A stretch of DNA of 64,000 nucleotides from Sporosarcina limicola (lineage in GTDB: Bacteria > Bacillota > Bacilli > Bacillales_A > Planococcaceae): NCBI RefSeq assembly GCF_014873855.1, contig NZ_JADBEL010000014.1, positions 40,247-104,246 on the forward strand. The letters are read 5' to 3'. Both the position numbers and the translations under genes were made by a program. Shown piece by piece: positions 25,465 through 34,838 of the stretch; positions within the stretch are counted from its first letter, which is position 1, and each line of letters opens with the position of its first letter. The notes under the pieces were generated by a model. It searched no databases. It was not told where the DNA came from and saw only the letters and a list, made by a program, of their open reading frames with translations.

Positions 25465-25827
25465 TTATTTTCTTTTATCGCGCATTGGCTCTAAAATGAT
25501 CGAATTAATCATCACATTTAATATCGACATTAAAATTGCGATTAATAATGCCGTTCCGAAACCTTCAATGACAAATCCGTCACCCATAAATTTATCCGTT
25601 AATAATAGCATTGCTGCGTTAATGACGAATATAAAGAAACCGAGCGTTACAATTGTCGCTGGCAATGTAAAGAAGATTAAAATCGGCCGAACGAGCATAT
25701 TTACAATTGCTAAAATAATACTGGCAATAATCGCAGTTCCTATACTCGATACAACGAAACTAGGGATTAACCATGAAAGAATAAGAAAAATTGCAGCATT
25801 AACAAGAATACCTATAAACCATTTCAT
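25465..25827 (-). CDS. yvlD: YvlD-family (PF04020) membrane protein
   Basis: A 120-residue protein with four hydrophobic helices and the family segments ILAIVNMLVRPILIFFTLPA and TLGFFIFVINAAMLLLTD. It is labelled phage holin family in databases, but the Bacillus member belongs to an envelope-stress operon and is not a proven holin. Start 25827 (MKWFIGIL) follows AAGGA. Confidence 0.88.
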   Translation of the reverse strand: MKWFIGILVNAAIFLILSWLIPSFVVSSIGTAIIASIILAIVNMLVRPILIFFTLPATIVTLGFFIFVINAAMLLLTDKFMGDGFVIEGFGTALLIAILMSILNVMINSIILEPMRDKRK

Positions 25828-25931
25828 CAAACACACATCCTTTTTTAGTAGACTACTAAAATATATACCCTTCCGAACTAATTATAAACCTTAGTCTATT
25901 GATTCACTCTCATTACTGTTATTCCACGCAT

Positions 25932-26354
25932 TCAACTATCCGGATAAAGTGTCTGCAAAAATGTTACCGATTGGGTGATTAATTCTCTTAATACATCCGT
26001 GTCAACATCATCTACTTTGTTAATATACACACACGCTTTCCCAGTGGTATGCTTCCCAAATCTCGCAAGTATTTCCTCGCGTTCAGTATCACCCGTTGCA
26101 AAATACAAACTGATTTTTGCTTTACGCGGTGAGAAGCCTACTAATGGTGCATCACCTTCATGGCCCGTTTGGTATACATAATGATACGTTCCAAAACCAA
26201 TTATACTTGGCCCCCACATTTTTGCTTCGTAGCCCGTTGTCTCTTCAAAAATAGCTAATAATTTATAGGCATCTGCACGTTTCTTAGGGTTATCCACATC
26301 TTCAATAAATTCAATGACGTCGTTGTCTGTTTCCTTCGTTTTTTGTTCGTACAT
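25932..26354 (-). CDS. DUF1801 (YdhG-like) protein
   Basis: A 140-residue protein with the DUF1801 core: EETTGYEAKMWGPSIIGFGT, YQTGHEGDAPLVGFSPRK and INKVDDVDTDVL. The fold resembles iron-chaperone frataxin-like proteins, but no activity is established. Complete, with AGAAGGG before ATG. Sits alone between YvlD and ferritin. Confidence 0.85.
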   Translation of the reverse strand: MYEQKTKETDNDVIEFIEDVDNPKKRADAYKLLAIFEETTGYEAKMWGPSIIGFGTYHYVYQTGHEGDAPLVGFSPRKAKISLYFATGDTEREEILARFGKHTTGKACVYINKVDDVDTDVLRELITQSVTFLQTLYPDS

Positions 26355-26550
26355 ATCAATTTCCCTTCTTTCCTAGATAACAAATTTCCGATTAAACTTT
26401 CTATTAGTGTAAACCACCTTGACAAGTAAATAAAGTGTCTACAATTAGTAGGGGTCCAACCACCCGTCCATCAGCACAAACTTATTACGTGCTTCCTACC
26501 TAAAAATAAGATAAAATAACAACAGAGAGATAATAAAAGGAGACGATCAT

Positions 26551-27057
26551 ATGTTAAGTTCAAAGATCGCAGATGCACTCAATCGACAAATGAACAATGA
26601 ATTCGACGCTGCACAGGCTTATTTAGCAATGGGCGCTTATTGCGAACACAACAACTACGGAGGTTTTGCAAACTTTTACCTTCAACAAGCTGAAGAAGAA
26701 CGGTTTCACGGCATGAAAATTTACCAATACTTAAATAACCGTGGAGTCCATGCGAAATTTTCATCCATCACAGAACCCAAAACAGATTTCAAATCCGTTT
26801 TAGATACGTTCGAATCCGCATTACAACAAGAAAAATCAGTAACAAAAAACTTCTACTTGCTAACTGACTTGGCTTGGGAAGAAAAAGAACATGCGACGAT
26901 TTCATTTTTAAAATGGTTCTTGGATGAACAAGTAGAAGAAGAAGCATCCATTGATACACACATCGAATATTTGAAACGCATCGGTGAAGATAAGAATGCA
27001 CTGTTCCTTTATGAAAAAGAACTTGGTCAACGGGTTTTCACACCAGACAACGCTTAA
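26551..27057 (+). CDS. ftnA: bacterial non-haem ferritin
   Basis: A 168-residue ferritin that stores iron by oxidising Fe(II) in a 24-subunit shell. Ferroxidase-centre residues are in place: Glu17 ([13 protein letters not shown]), Glu50 and His53 ([14 protein letters not shown]), Glu94 and the EEKEHATI segment. Five-helix length is normal. RBS AAAGGAGACG. Monocistronic, with a terminator after it. Confidence 0.93.
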   Translation: MLSSKIADALNRQMNNEFDAAQAYLAMGAYCEHNNYGGFANFYLQQAEEERFHGMKIYQYLNNRGVHAKFSSITEPKTDFKSVLDTFESALQQEKSVTKNFYLLTDLAWEEKEHATISFLKWFLDEQVEEEASIDTHIEYLKRIGEDKNALFLYEKELGQRVFTPDNA

Positions 27058-27070
27058 TAATGTGAATCCA

Positions 27071-27117
27071 AAGAAGCGCCCCTCAACCAGAAGATGGTTT
27101 GAGAGACGCCTTTTTTT
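27071..27117 (+). terminator. terminator after ferritin
   Basis: Imperfect stem GCG-CCTCAACC/GGTTTGAG-CGC with seven following T residues. Confidence 0.75.
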
Positions 27118-27129
27118 AATTATGCTATC

Positions 27130-28212
27130 TTAACGTGCTGATTCTATTAGTGCGCTTACTAATTCAACTACTCGATCCCCAATTTCTGTAGTAGAAGAAT
27201 TTCCTCCAAGATCAGGAGTGAGTACAGTTTTTTCTTCCAAAACTTTTTCAATGGCCACTAATAGCTGTTCTCCGATATCTTCATAGCCGAAAAAGTCAAA
27301 CATCTGACTTGCCGACCAAAGTGCAGCAAGTGGGTTCGCAATCCCTTTTCCAGCAATGTCAGGAGCTGAACCATGGATTGGTTCAAACATCGATGGATAG
27401 ACTCTTTCAGGGTTAATATTTGCTCCTGCCGCAAGACCCATTCCGCCCGCTAATGCTGCACCAATATCTGTTAAAATATCACCAAATAAGTTTGATGTTA
27501 CAACCACTTCAAAGCGTGCAGGATCTTTAATCATATACATCGCTGCTGCATCGACAAGGTAGGAATAGGTTGAAACGTTCGGATATTCGTTCCCCACTTC
27601 TTCAAACACTTCATCCCAAAATACCATCGAATAATTTAGCGCGTTCGCTTTACTAATGCTCGTTAACGTTTTGCCGGATTCCGCTGCAATTTCATAAGCG
27701 TAGCGGATGATTCGTTCTGTTCCTTTACGAGAAAAGACACCCGTCTGTAAGACAACTTCTTCAGGTTTCCCTTTAAAAAGCCAATCTCCAGCCCCTGCAT
27801 ATTCGCCTTCACTATTTTCACGGATGAATAGCATATCAATCGTTTCCTTACTTCCGCCAATAATCGGACAAGGTGCTCCGTTTAGCAATGTAATAGGGCG
27901 GATGTTGACATATTGGTCAAATTCTTTCCTAATTCGCAGTAGCAAACCCCATAGCGAAATATGATCAGGAACGCCTGGGTAACCAACTGCACCAAGGTAA
28001 ATTGCGTCAAAAGATTTTAGCTGTTCAATTCCATCGTCCGCCATCATTTTTCCATGTTCTACATAATACTCACAACCCCAAGGAAAATACGTAAATTCAA
28101 ATTGCATTCTTCCATCCAGTTGCGCGATCTTTTTCATTACTTTAACGCCTTCTTCAATTACTTCTGGACCAATTCCGTCACCCGGAATAACCGCCACTTT
28201 AAACGTCTTCAT
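27130..28212 (-). CDS. tartrate/D-malate-type dehydrogenase (isopropylmalate dehydrogenase family)
   Basis: A 360-residue NAD-dependent beta-hydroxyacid oxidative decarboxylase. GDGIGPEV near the start, VPDHISLWGLLLRIR at about 76-90 and the metal/substrate block NLFGDILTDIGAALAGGMGL are seen. The HISLWGLLL segment marks the tartrate dehydrogenase/D-malate dehydrogenase (DmlA) branch rather than LeuB. It would decarboxylate a 2-hydroxy acid such as D-malate or tartrate. Start 28212 (MKTFKVAVIPGDG) is preferred to 28230. It ends the catabolic cluster, 200 bases after the aldehyde dehydrogenase, with a hairpin repeat between, so it may be expressed less or separately. Confidence 0.85.
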   Translation of the reverse strand: MKTFKVAVIPGDGIGPEVIEEGVKVMKKIAQLDGRMQFEFTYFPWGCEYYVEHGKMMADDGIEQLKSFDAIYLGAVGYPGVPDHISLWGLLLRIRKEFDQYVNIRPITLLNGAPCPIIGGSKETIDMLFIRENSEGEYAGAGDWLFKGKPEEVVLQTGVFSRKGTERIIRYAYEIAAESGKTLTSISKANALNYSMVFWDEVFEEVGNEYPNVSTYSYLVDAAAMYMIKDPARFEVVVTSNLFGDILTDIGAALAGGMGLAAGANINPERVYPSMFEPIHGSAPDIAGKGIANPLAALWSASQMFDFFGYEDIGEQLLVAIEKVLEEKTVLTPDLGGNSSTTEIGDRVVELVSALIESAR

Positions 28213-28282
28213 AATGATCAACTCTTTCATTTTTTTGATAAACTATTTTATCTATATAAGTTGAACTTATGATTTATCCGTA

Positions 28283-28382
28283 ATCTCCAGCGAAGGCGCC
28301 TTACTGGGGTAGCCGTAGCGATAAGACTAATAGTGATTTTCTATTAGGCTTATCGCGGGAGGCATCCCCAAGCGCCGAGCGT
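28283..28382. repeat. large imperfect hairpin repeat
   Basis: An inner stem GCGATAAGACTAATAG/CTATTAGGCTTATCGC (15 of 16 paired) sits inside outer arms GGCGCCTTACTGGGG and CCCCAAGCGCC. The GC-rich, cruciform-like design differs from its surroundings and looks like a dispersed REP-type element. It could also end or process the cluster transcript. Confidence 0.6.
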
Positions 28383-28415
28383 TGTTGGGAAGATTCTTTT
28401 GTTCAATTTATAAAG

Positions 28416-29843
28416 TTACCCTTCCAAGTTCACAACAACTGTCACGGTTTCAACAAGCTCCTGAATGGCATATGCCGGGCCTTCTTTGCCGTTACCACTG
28501 TCTTTCACACCGCCATATGGCATCTGATCTGCCCTGAAGCAGCATGTATCATTAATAATAACACCACCTACGTCAAGCAAATAGGGGATTTTATAAGATA
28601 AATTCAAATCTGATGTATAAACACCTGCTTGTAGTCCATATTTCGAATCATTAACAAGTTCGATTGCTTCTTCAATGGTTTCATATCCCGATACAGTAAC
28701 TACGGGTGCAAATACTTCCTCATCCGATACTTTCATTCCTTTTTTCACGTTCATTAATACAGTAGGATAGAACACACTTCCTTCGCGTCTTCCTCCAGTT
28801 AAAATTTCAGCCCCAGCTTCTTTTGCTTCTATTACCCATTGCTCAATGCGTTTCGCTTCTTTTTCGTTAATCATCGGACCGACATTTGTCTCAGGATTTA
28901 GTGGGTCACCCACTTTCAACAGGGACACTTCATGTAAAAACTTCTCAAGAAACTGTTCTTTAACGGATTGTTGCACGTAAATACGTTGAACTGATATACA
29001 AATTTGACCAGCATGTGCAAAAGCCATTTTAGCCAGTTTTGCAGCAGCCTTTTCAACATCCCCATCGCTATGTACAATGGTAGCGGAGTTTGAACCGAGC
29101 TCTAAAGTTGCTTTTCTTAAACCAATTGTCTTTTGAATATGCCTACCAATCGCTGGCGAACCTGTAAACGTATAATGAGCAACCCGCTCATCTTGTAGGA
29201 GCTGTTCACCAACTACACCTCCACTACCAACTACACATTGTACATACCCTTTTGGTACGCCTGCTTTCTCAAGCAATTCGCATAGTTTAATGGCAATCGT
29301 CGCTGTTTCAGATGCAGGCTTAATAATTACTGGATTTCCTGCTGCAAGTGCCGGAGCAACTTTATGCACGACCAGATTCAATGGGAAATTGAAAGGTGTA
29401 ATCGCCACTACAACTCCGACTGGTTTTTTCACTGTATAGAGGAAACGACCCTGAACATTATAATTCGGGATAATTTCTCCAACGAGTTTTTTTGTTTCAT
29501 CTGCCGCGATTTGAAATGTTGACGCGGAACGGCTCACTTCAACTTTCGCATCTGTAATGGGTTTGCCGCCTTCTTCTGCGATAATACGGGCAAACTCATC
29601 GCTATTTTCACGCAACAGTTCGGATACGCGCATTAATACGTCGTAGCGGTAATCAGGTGCAAATGGTGTACGCTTATGTGCATACACTGCTGCTTCAACA
29701 GCTTGATTTACCAATTCCTCATTAGCAACACTAACTTCCGAAAATAATTCACCCGTATATTTATTATATATTTTATGTGTTTCATCCGTTTCAACCCATT
29801 GATCATTAATTAAAATCTTCTTTTTTATAACATTGCTCTGCAT
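28416..29843 (-). CDS. aldehyde dehydrogenase family protein
   Basis: A 475-residue NAD(P)-dependent aldehyde dehydrogenase: FNFPLNLVVHKVAPALAAGN (Asn for oxyanion hole), FTGSPAIGR, catalytic Glu in LELGSNS and catalytic Cys in HAGQICISVQR. Sequence style resembles lactaldehyde/glyceraldehyde and sulfolactaldehyde-type enzymes, but the substrate is not determined. Three bases separate it from the transketolase C-terminal gene, and GGGGGA precedes ATG, so it is co-translated. It probably oxidises the aldehyde released by the upstream transketolase pair (inference). Confidence 0.88.
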   Translation of the reverse strand: MQSNVIKKKILINDQWVETDETHKIYNKYTGELFSEVSVANEELVNQAVEAAVYAHKRTPFAPDYRYDVLMRVSELLRENSDEFARIIAEEGGKPITDAKVEVSRSASTFQIAADETKKLVGEIIPNYNVQGRFLYTVKKPVGVVVAITPFNFPLNLVVHKVAPALAAGNPVIIKPASETATIAIKLCELLEKAGVPKGYVQCVVGSGGVVGEQLLQDERVAHYTFTGSPAIGRHIQKTIGLRKATLELGSNSATIVHSDGDVEKAAAKLAKMAFAHAGQICISVQRIYVQQSVKEQFLEKFLHEVSLLKVGDPLNPETNVGPMINEKEAKRIEQWVIEAKEAGAEILTGGRREGSVFYPTVLMNVKKGMKVSDEEVFAPVVTVSGYETIEEAIELVNDSKYGLQAGVYTSDLNLSYKIPYLLDVGGVIINDTCCFRADQMPYGGVKDSGNGKEGPAYAIQELVETVTVVVNLEG

Positions 29844-29846
29844 TTT

Positions 29847-30821
29847 TTATTCCCCCATCTTTAAATCGCTTTTTTTCTTCAATGCTTCTTTAACAGCTTT
29901 GACGATATGACTAGGGGAAATTTCATATTTCTCCAACATTTCATCATTCGGACCCGACTCTGAGTTACGATCCCTAACGCCTACACGAAGCATCGGAACA
30001 GGTCTTTCTTCGACAAGTACTTCCGCCACCGCACTACCAAGTCCGCCATAAATACTATGTTCTTCAGCTGTGACAATAACACCAGTTGCTTCAGCAGCTT
30101 GAATAATAGCTTCCTTATCCAACGGTTTGATGGTTGGCATATGAACAACTGCTACTGAAATTCCCTCTGATTCTAGTTGTTCAGCGGCTTCAAGCGAACG
30201 GACTGTTTGTGTCCCTGTGGAAATGATTGTGATATCTTTTCCTTTTTTTAGTGTCACCGCTTTTCCTAATTCAAAATTATAATCATCCGAAAAAATGTTT
30301 GGATACGGATCACGGGCTAGACGAATGTATACCGGCCCTTCATACTTATGGGCGAATTCCATCATCTTTTTAACTTCAACACTATCAGCTGGAGCAAGCA
30401 CAACTACATTCGCTATCGTTCGGAAAATAGCAATATCCTCTAATGCCTGATGAGTCTTTCCTGTTAATCCCGTCAAAAGGCCGCTATATGCCCCAATCAT
30501 TTTGACGTTTAACTTAGGTTGTGCAATCTGTACTTGAATCTGATCGATTGCCCGTTTAGAAAGAAATGCGGCAAAAGTAGTTACCCATGGCTGTAAACCC
30601 GTTGTCGCAAGCCCCGCCGCTACGCTCATCATATTTTGCTCCGCAATCCCCATCTGCAAAAATTTATCTGGATTATTTACAGCCACCATATCCACTTTTG
30701 TAGAGTTTGCTAAATCACCGTCAAGAGCATAAACAGCGGCATCTTCAACAGATAACTTTAGCAACGTTTCTCCAAATATATCTCTCATTGCAACTTTTTC
30801 TTTAGATAGTATCGTAGTCAT
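29847..30821 (-). CDS. transketolase C-terminal subunit
   Basis: A 324-residue protein holding the pyrimidine-binding and C-terminal transketolase domains: GIAEQNMMSVAAGLA with the catalytic Glu, and the acidic C-terminal ending. Together with the gene upstream it makes one split transketolase, a layout used both for standard and for specialised substrates (for example apulose-4-phosphate). Stop and start of the two halves are three bases apart. Confidence 0.9.
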   Translation of the reverse strand: MTTILSKEKVAMRDIFGETLLKLSVEDAAVYALDGDLANSTKVDMVAVNNPDKFLQMGIAEQNMMSVAAGLATTGLQPWVTTFAAFLSKRAIDQIQVQIAQPKLNVKMIGAYSGLLTGLTGKTHQALEDIAIFRTIANVVVLAPADSVEVKKMMEFAHKYEGPVYIRLARDPYPNIFSDDYNFELGKAVTLKKGKDITIISTGTQTVRSLEAAEQLESEGISVAVVHMPTIKPLDKEAIIQAAEATGVIVTAEEHSIYGGLGSAVAEVLVEERPVPMLRVGVRDRNSESGPNDEMLEKYEISPSHIVKAVKEALKKKSDLKMGE

Positions 30822-30824
30822 TTC

Positions 30825-31676
30825 TTAAACCCCCATTTCAATTTCTTGTACTGCTTTAGTTAGCTCTTCATCTGTTGGAATACGTGAATGCCATAAATAT
30901 GCATTTTCCATGAATGTGACGCCTTTTCCTTTTACCGTGTTTGCAATAATCATGGTCGGCTTTCCTTTTACTTTGCTCTCCTCAATGAAAGCTTCGGTAA
31001 TTTCCTCATGGTTATGGCCATCAATGCTAATTACATGCCAACCGAAAGCTTCCCAACGTTTTTCAGGTTCCATGACTGGAATTTCCCGCTTCCCATCTTC
31101 ACCATTCCAACCAAATTGCTGTAGTTTGTTATAGTCCAGTATGGCAACAAGATTGTCTAATTTATATTTAGAAGCTACATCCGCTGCTTCCCATACTTGG
31201 CCTTCCTGCATCTCTCCGTCACCAATCATACAAAATGTGCGGAAATCCTGCCCCTGCAATTTCCCACCAAGCGCAATCCCGACTGCTGCTGAAATTCCCT
31301 GTCCAAGTGAACCCGTAGACATATCAAGCCCTGGTAAACTATTCATATCGGGATGTGCCTGTAACCTAGAATTGAGTGTATCGAATGTTTTCAATTCTTC
31401 AACCGGACAATAGCCTCGTAGTGCGAGTACAGAGTACAACCCAACTGCTGAATGTCCCTTTGATAAAACAAATCGATCACGCTCATTTGAACGTGGATTC
31501 TCTGGATCAATCTTCATTTCATTGAAATACAAATTGACAATGAGGTCGGTGGCTGACATTGGCCCACCAATATGTCCGGCCCCCGCATGGTGAACTGTTT
31601 CAATAATAAGGCGTCTTGCTTCCGATGATTTTTTCTTTAAAAGAGTTAGTTTTTCTGTAGTTAGCGATTGACTCAT
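30825..31676 (-). CDS. transketolase N-terminal subunit
   Basis: A 283-residue thiamin-diphosphate-binding half: GHIGGPMSATDLIVNLYF, SKGHSAVGLYSVLA, and the ThDP/Mg motif GDGEMQEGQVWEAADVASKY with the later NKLQQFGW. Start 31676 (MSQSLTTEK) is eight bases after GGAGG. It is first after a palindromic operator at 31728-31745, so this and the following genes may form a separately promoted block of the cluster. Confidence 0.9.
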   Translation of the reverse strand: MSQSLTTEKLTLLKKKSSEARRLIIETVHHAGAGHIGGPMSATDLIVNLYFNEMKIDPENPRSNERDRFVLSKGHSAVGLYSVLALRGYCPVEELKTFDTLNSRLQAHPDMNSLPGLDMSTGSLGQGISAAVGIALGGKLQGQDFRTFCMIGDGEMQEGQVWEAADVASKYKLDNLVAILDYNKLQQFGWNGEDGKREIPVMEPEKRWEAFGWHVISIDGHNHEEITEAFIEESKVKGKPTMIIANTVKGKGVTFMENAYLWHSRIPTDEELTKAVQEIEMGV

Positions 31677-31727
31677 TTTAAATTCCTCCAATACTTTAAT
31701 TTCACTGCAATTATTTCAGGTAATAAA

Positions 31728-31745
31728 GAGTTAAGCGCTTAACTC
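31728..31745. promoter_or_regulatory. LacI-family operator upstream of split transketolase
   Basis: GAGTTAAGCGCTTAACTC is an 18-bp perfect palindrome centred on the GCGC core. It lies about 52 bases before the transketolase start and shares AAGCGCTT with three sites near the lacI-type gene. Confidence 0.8.
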
Positions 31746-31817
31746 ACAAGTTAAAAGAACAGAGATGTTTGCACATAAATGCATCTTCATTCTTTTGAAA
31801 ATTTAAATGTTGCCACG

Positions 31818-33092
31818 CTATTTAAGTAGCGATGGCAACCACGTTGAAAGTTGCGGGACGAACGTAATAATTATCACATCAAGAATAAAGATGAGTACCA
31901 ACGGAATCACTGCTTTTGCTATTCGTACAATGGATAGCTTAGTCAGTTGGGAAACAACAAACAAATCGATCCCGACTGGTGGTGTTACCAATCCTACGGC
32001 TAAATTACAAACCATTATGACCCCAAAATGGACAGGATCAATTCCTAAACTAACCGCAGTCCCTAACAAGAGTGGAACAAAAATAAGAATCGCCGCTCCC
32101 CCATCGAGGAACATACCCGCTAGGAATAAGATGATATTCACAACAATAAGGAATGTATATTTATTTGTAATGACTTCGGATATTGCGTTATAAATCATAT
32201 CCGGAACGCCCGTAATTCCAATATAGAAGCCGAATAATCCAGCTGTACCAATAACAATCATAATAATAGAGCTACTAATGGCGGAACCTTTCAATGCTTC
32301 AACTAACTCCGGAAAGCTAATCTCTCGGTAAATAACGAAGCCAACGACAAAGGAATACACTACGGCGACAACAGATGCTTCTGTCGGAGTAAAGATACCA
32401 GAATAGATACCACCAAGCACAATAATCGGCATTAATATAGCTAATATGGCTTTCTTAAATGCATCGAAAACCTCTGGAACACTTTTTCGTTCTTCTCCAA
32501 CATAGCCACGACGCTTCGCAATAATCAAAGCACTCACCAAAAGAGAAAATGTAATGAGCAGTCCTGGGAGAATACCTGCTACAAAAAGGTCACCTATGGA
32601 AACTTCGGCTGCAACTCCGTATAAAATCATTGCAATACTTGGTGGAATGATGATTCCGAGAGCACCCGCAACTGCCTGATTGGCGGCGGCATACTCTACA
32701 TGGTATCCTCTTGCAACCATGGCTGGAATAAGGATTGAACCGATTGCTGCCGTTGTGGCAGCTCCGGATCCTGAAATCGCAGCAAAAAACATGGACGTCA
32801 CAATCGCAACCATAGCTAAGCCTCCGGTAAAGTGACCCACCAGTGAACTCGCAAAGGTAACCAACCTTTTTGATATCCCACCGGCTCCCATCAAATTCCC
32901 TGCAAGAATAAAGAAGGGAATAGCCATTAACGGGAATGAGTTTAGCGATACAAAAATCCTCTGCGGAATTATTTCCAACGGTAATGTTTCATGCATTAAC
33001 ACACCTAAAACTGTTGATAATCCAAGTGAAAAGGCAATCGGTACACCTAAAAATATCAGTACAAAGAGGGAAATAAAAAAGACTAGTAACAT
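31818..33092 (-). CDS. dctM: TRAP transporter large permease (DctM)
   Basis: A 424-residue membrane protein with about twelve hydrophobic segments and DctM signatures such as FFAAISGSGAATTAAIGSIL, NQAVAGALGIIIPPSIAMI and GLVTPPVGIDLF. It forms the sodium-driven transport channel of a TRAP system. Start after AAGGAG. Four bases downstream of the small permease. Confidence 0.92.
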   Translation of the reverse strand: MLLVFFISLFVLIFLGVPIAFSLGLSTVLGVLMHETLPLEIIPQRIFVSLNSFPLMAIPFFILAGNLMGAGGISKRLVTFASSLVGHFTGGLAMVAIVTSMFFAAISGSGAATTAAIGSILIPAMVARGYHVEYAAANQAVAGALGIIIPPSIAMILYGVAAEVSIGDLFVAGILPGLLITFSLLVSALIIAKRRGYVGEERKSVPEVFDAFKKAILAILMPIIVLGGIYSGIFTPTEASVVAVVYSFVVGFVIYREISFPELVEALKGSAISSSIIMIVIGTAGLFGFYIGITGVPDMIYNAISEVITNKYTFLIVVNIILFLAGMFLDGGAAILIFVPLLLGTAVSLGIDPVHFGVIMVCNLAVGLVTPPVGIDLFVVSQLTKLSIVRIAKAVIPLVLIFILDVIIITFVPQLSTWLPSLLK

Positions 33093-33096
33093 TTTT

Positions 33097-33606
33097 TCAC
33101 TCCTTTTTTTCTATGACTTCTTCTTTGCCTATAAATTCTTCCAAAATACATGTAATTGCATTTATCAGAAGTAATAGTCCCCCTATAGGTAAAGAAAGAT
33201 AAATAAAATACATGGAAATATGCGTTCCTGGAGCAACTTGATTACCAAATTTTTCTGCTACATTTAGACCATAAACAAACAAGATAATGTAGAAAACAAT
33301 AGAGATTAAATGAGTTATGACCTTAACCCATTTCCTCACTTTCCCCTTCAATGAATCTTGCACAATATCAACGGCAATCAATTTCCCATCACGAAGTGCT
33401 AGAGAAGAGCCTATCAACACCATAAAAATCATTAAAAAACGAGATAATTCTTCTGACCAGGACAAGGACGAACCCGCCACATATCGGGAAAACACTTGCC
33501 AAAAAATGATAACGGTCATAAATGCCATAACAAGAGCTAGGACATAGCCAAAAATTTTATTCAGGATATCGTTTAATCGGATATAATTTCGTGCTATGTT
33601 TTTCAT
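33097..33606 (-). CDS. dctQ: TRAP transporter small permease (DctQ)
   Basis: A 169-residue protein with four membrane segments and the DctQ block FWQVFSRYVAGSSLSWSEEL then RFLMIFMVLIG. Partner of DctM. RBS GGGAG before ATG. Separated from the binding-protein gene by a 130-base gap with a hairpin. Confidence 0.9.
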   Translation of the reverse strand: MKNIARNYIRLNDILNKIFGYVLALVMAFMTVIIFWQVFSRYVAGSSLSWSEELSRFLMIFMVLIGSSLALRDGKLIAVDIVQDSLKGKVRKWVKVITHLISIVFYIILFVYGLNVAEKFGNQVAPGTHISMYFIYLSLPIGGLLLLINAITCILEEFIGKEEVIEKKE

Positions 33607-33677
33607 TGTTTCAACTCCCTAATTAAGGATTGGTAATCCCAAATGGTCCCCTTAATCTAATCAGTTTTCAATAGAAA

Positions 33678-33722
33678 TGGGCTGTCTCGCCTGTCAAAAA
33701 ATAAACTTTCGAGACAGTTCCT
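33678..33722 (-). terminator. hairpin between binding-protein and permease genes
   Basis: CTGTCTCG/CGAGACAG, 8 bp with a 20-base loop, 16 bases past the dctP stop. A partial terminator or mRNA-stabilising hairpin here would give more binding protein than permease. Confidence 0.5.
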
Positions 33723-33737
33723 TTCATTTAATTAATT

Positions 33738-34766
33738 TTAGTATTTGAAGTTTCTCACTTTGTCAATCACTTCTTGTCCAATTTGTGGAGCCCATTTTTC
33801 GTAGACTGATTCAGTTTTAGCTTTAAAGGATTCTTTATCCGGTTCTGTCAAGATGATTCCTTGTTCTTTTAAGAATTTAGACGCCTCATTGATTTTATCT
33901 TCGTTTGCTTGTCTACCGATTGGCTCGGCATACTCGACAGCTTTTATAACCGCCTCTTGCTGTTCTGGAGTAAGTTTGTCAAGAGTTATTTTGCTTATCG
34001 CAATCGGTCCTGGAGAATATCGATCCCCTAACAAAGCAACATGGCTTTGCACTTCATAAATTTTAGATGTTTGAATCGTCGCCAATGAATTCGAATGCCC
34101 ACCGATTACACCTTGTTGTAAACCTGTGAATACTTCTGTCCAAGCCATCGGCGTTGCGTCAGCACCATAAGCATTCCATGCGTCAATTTGCAATTCATTT
34201 TCCTGAACACGGATTTTCAAGCCTTTCACGTCGTCGACAGTGTTAATTGCATTATTTGATGAAGTTGACACAAATCCATTTTCAACCCAGCCTAGCACTT
34301 TGACATTTGCTTCTGTTTCAAATTTATTAGCTAGTTCATCCCCAATTTCTCCATCTAAAACTGCATGTGCATGTTCCCTACTATCAAATAAGAATGGTAA
34401 ATCAAACATATTGAACTCTTTGACCCAATTGCCCATTGGTCCTGCGGATTGAACAGTCATGTCCAATGAACCCAATCCCATCAATTCAAATACTTCTCTT
34501 TCTCCACCTAAAGAATTATTATAGTGAATTTTAATGCTCATCTTATTATCTGTTAAACGCTCCAACTCTTCCTTGATTGCTTTTGCAGTAACGTCAAATT
34601 TTGCTCCCTCTGGCTCTGGAATACTTAAATCAAGAACTACTTGCTTATCTGATGAAGCGCTTCCAGTCGCCGGTTTCTTATCATCCGACGCATCTTTTCC
34701 TCCACAACCTACCAATGCTAGTGTAAGTACTGCCAATAAAGCAGTTAGTTTGAATAATTTCTTCAT
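33738..34766 (-). CDS. dctP: TRAP transporter substrate-binding lipoprotein (DctP)
   Basis: A 342-residue binding protein with lipoprotein signal (MKKLFKLTALLAVLTLALVG then Cys21) and DctP features: NSLGGEREVFELMGLGSLDM, a carboxylate-clamp-type Arg in GLKIRVQENELQ, and TPMAWTEVFTGLQQGVIGG. The Arg in KIRVQ usually pairs with a substrate carboxylate, which suggests an acidic ligand, although polyol-type TRAP proteins also exist. Start 34766 follows AGGGGGG. Confidence 0.9.
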   Translation of the reverse strand: MKKLFKLTALLAVLTLALVGCGGKDASDDKKPATGSASSDKQVVLDLSIPEPEGAKFDVTAKAIKEELERLTDNKMSIKIHYNNSLGGEREVFELMGLGSLDMTVQSAGPMGNWVKEFNMFDLPFLFDSREHAHAVLDGEIGDELANKFETEANVKVLGWVENGFVSTSSNNAINTVDDVKGLKIRVQENELQIDAWNAYGADATPMAWTEVFTGLQQGVIGGHSNSLATIQTSKIYEVQSHVALLGDRYSPGPIAISKITLDKLTPEQQEAVIKAVEYAEPIGRQANEDKINEASKFLKEQGIILTEPDKESFKAKTESVYEKWAPQIGQEVIDKVRNFKY

Positions 34767-34838
34767 CTGAAATCCCCCTAATTTTTTATTGTTACCCGTA
34801 TTTTTGAACGGCATCACTTGATACACTACCTTGAAATC

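Noticed and set aside
25465..25827. Prophage holin
   Set aside because: PF04020 proteins carry the holin label by similarity only; there are no lysis or phage structural genes nearby.
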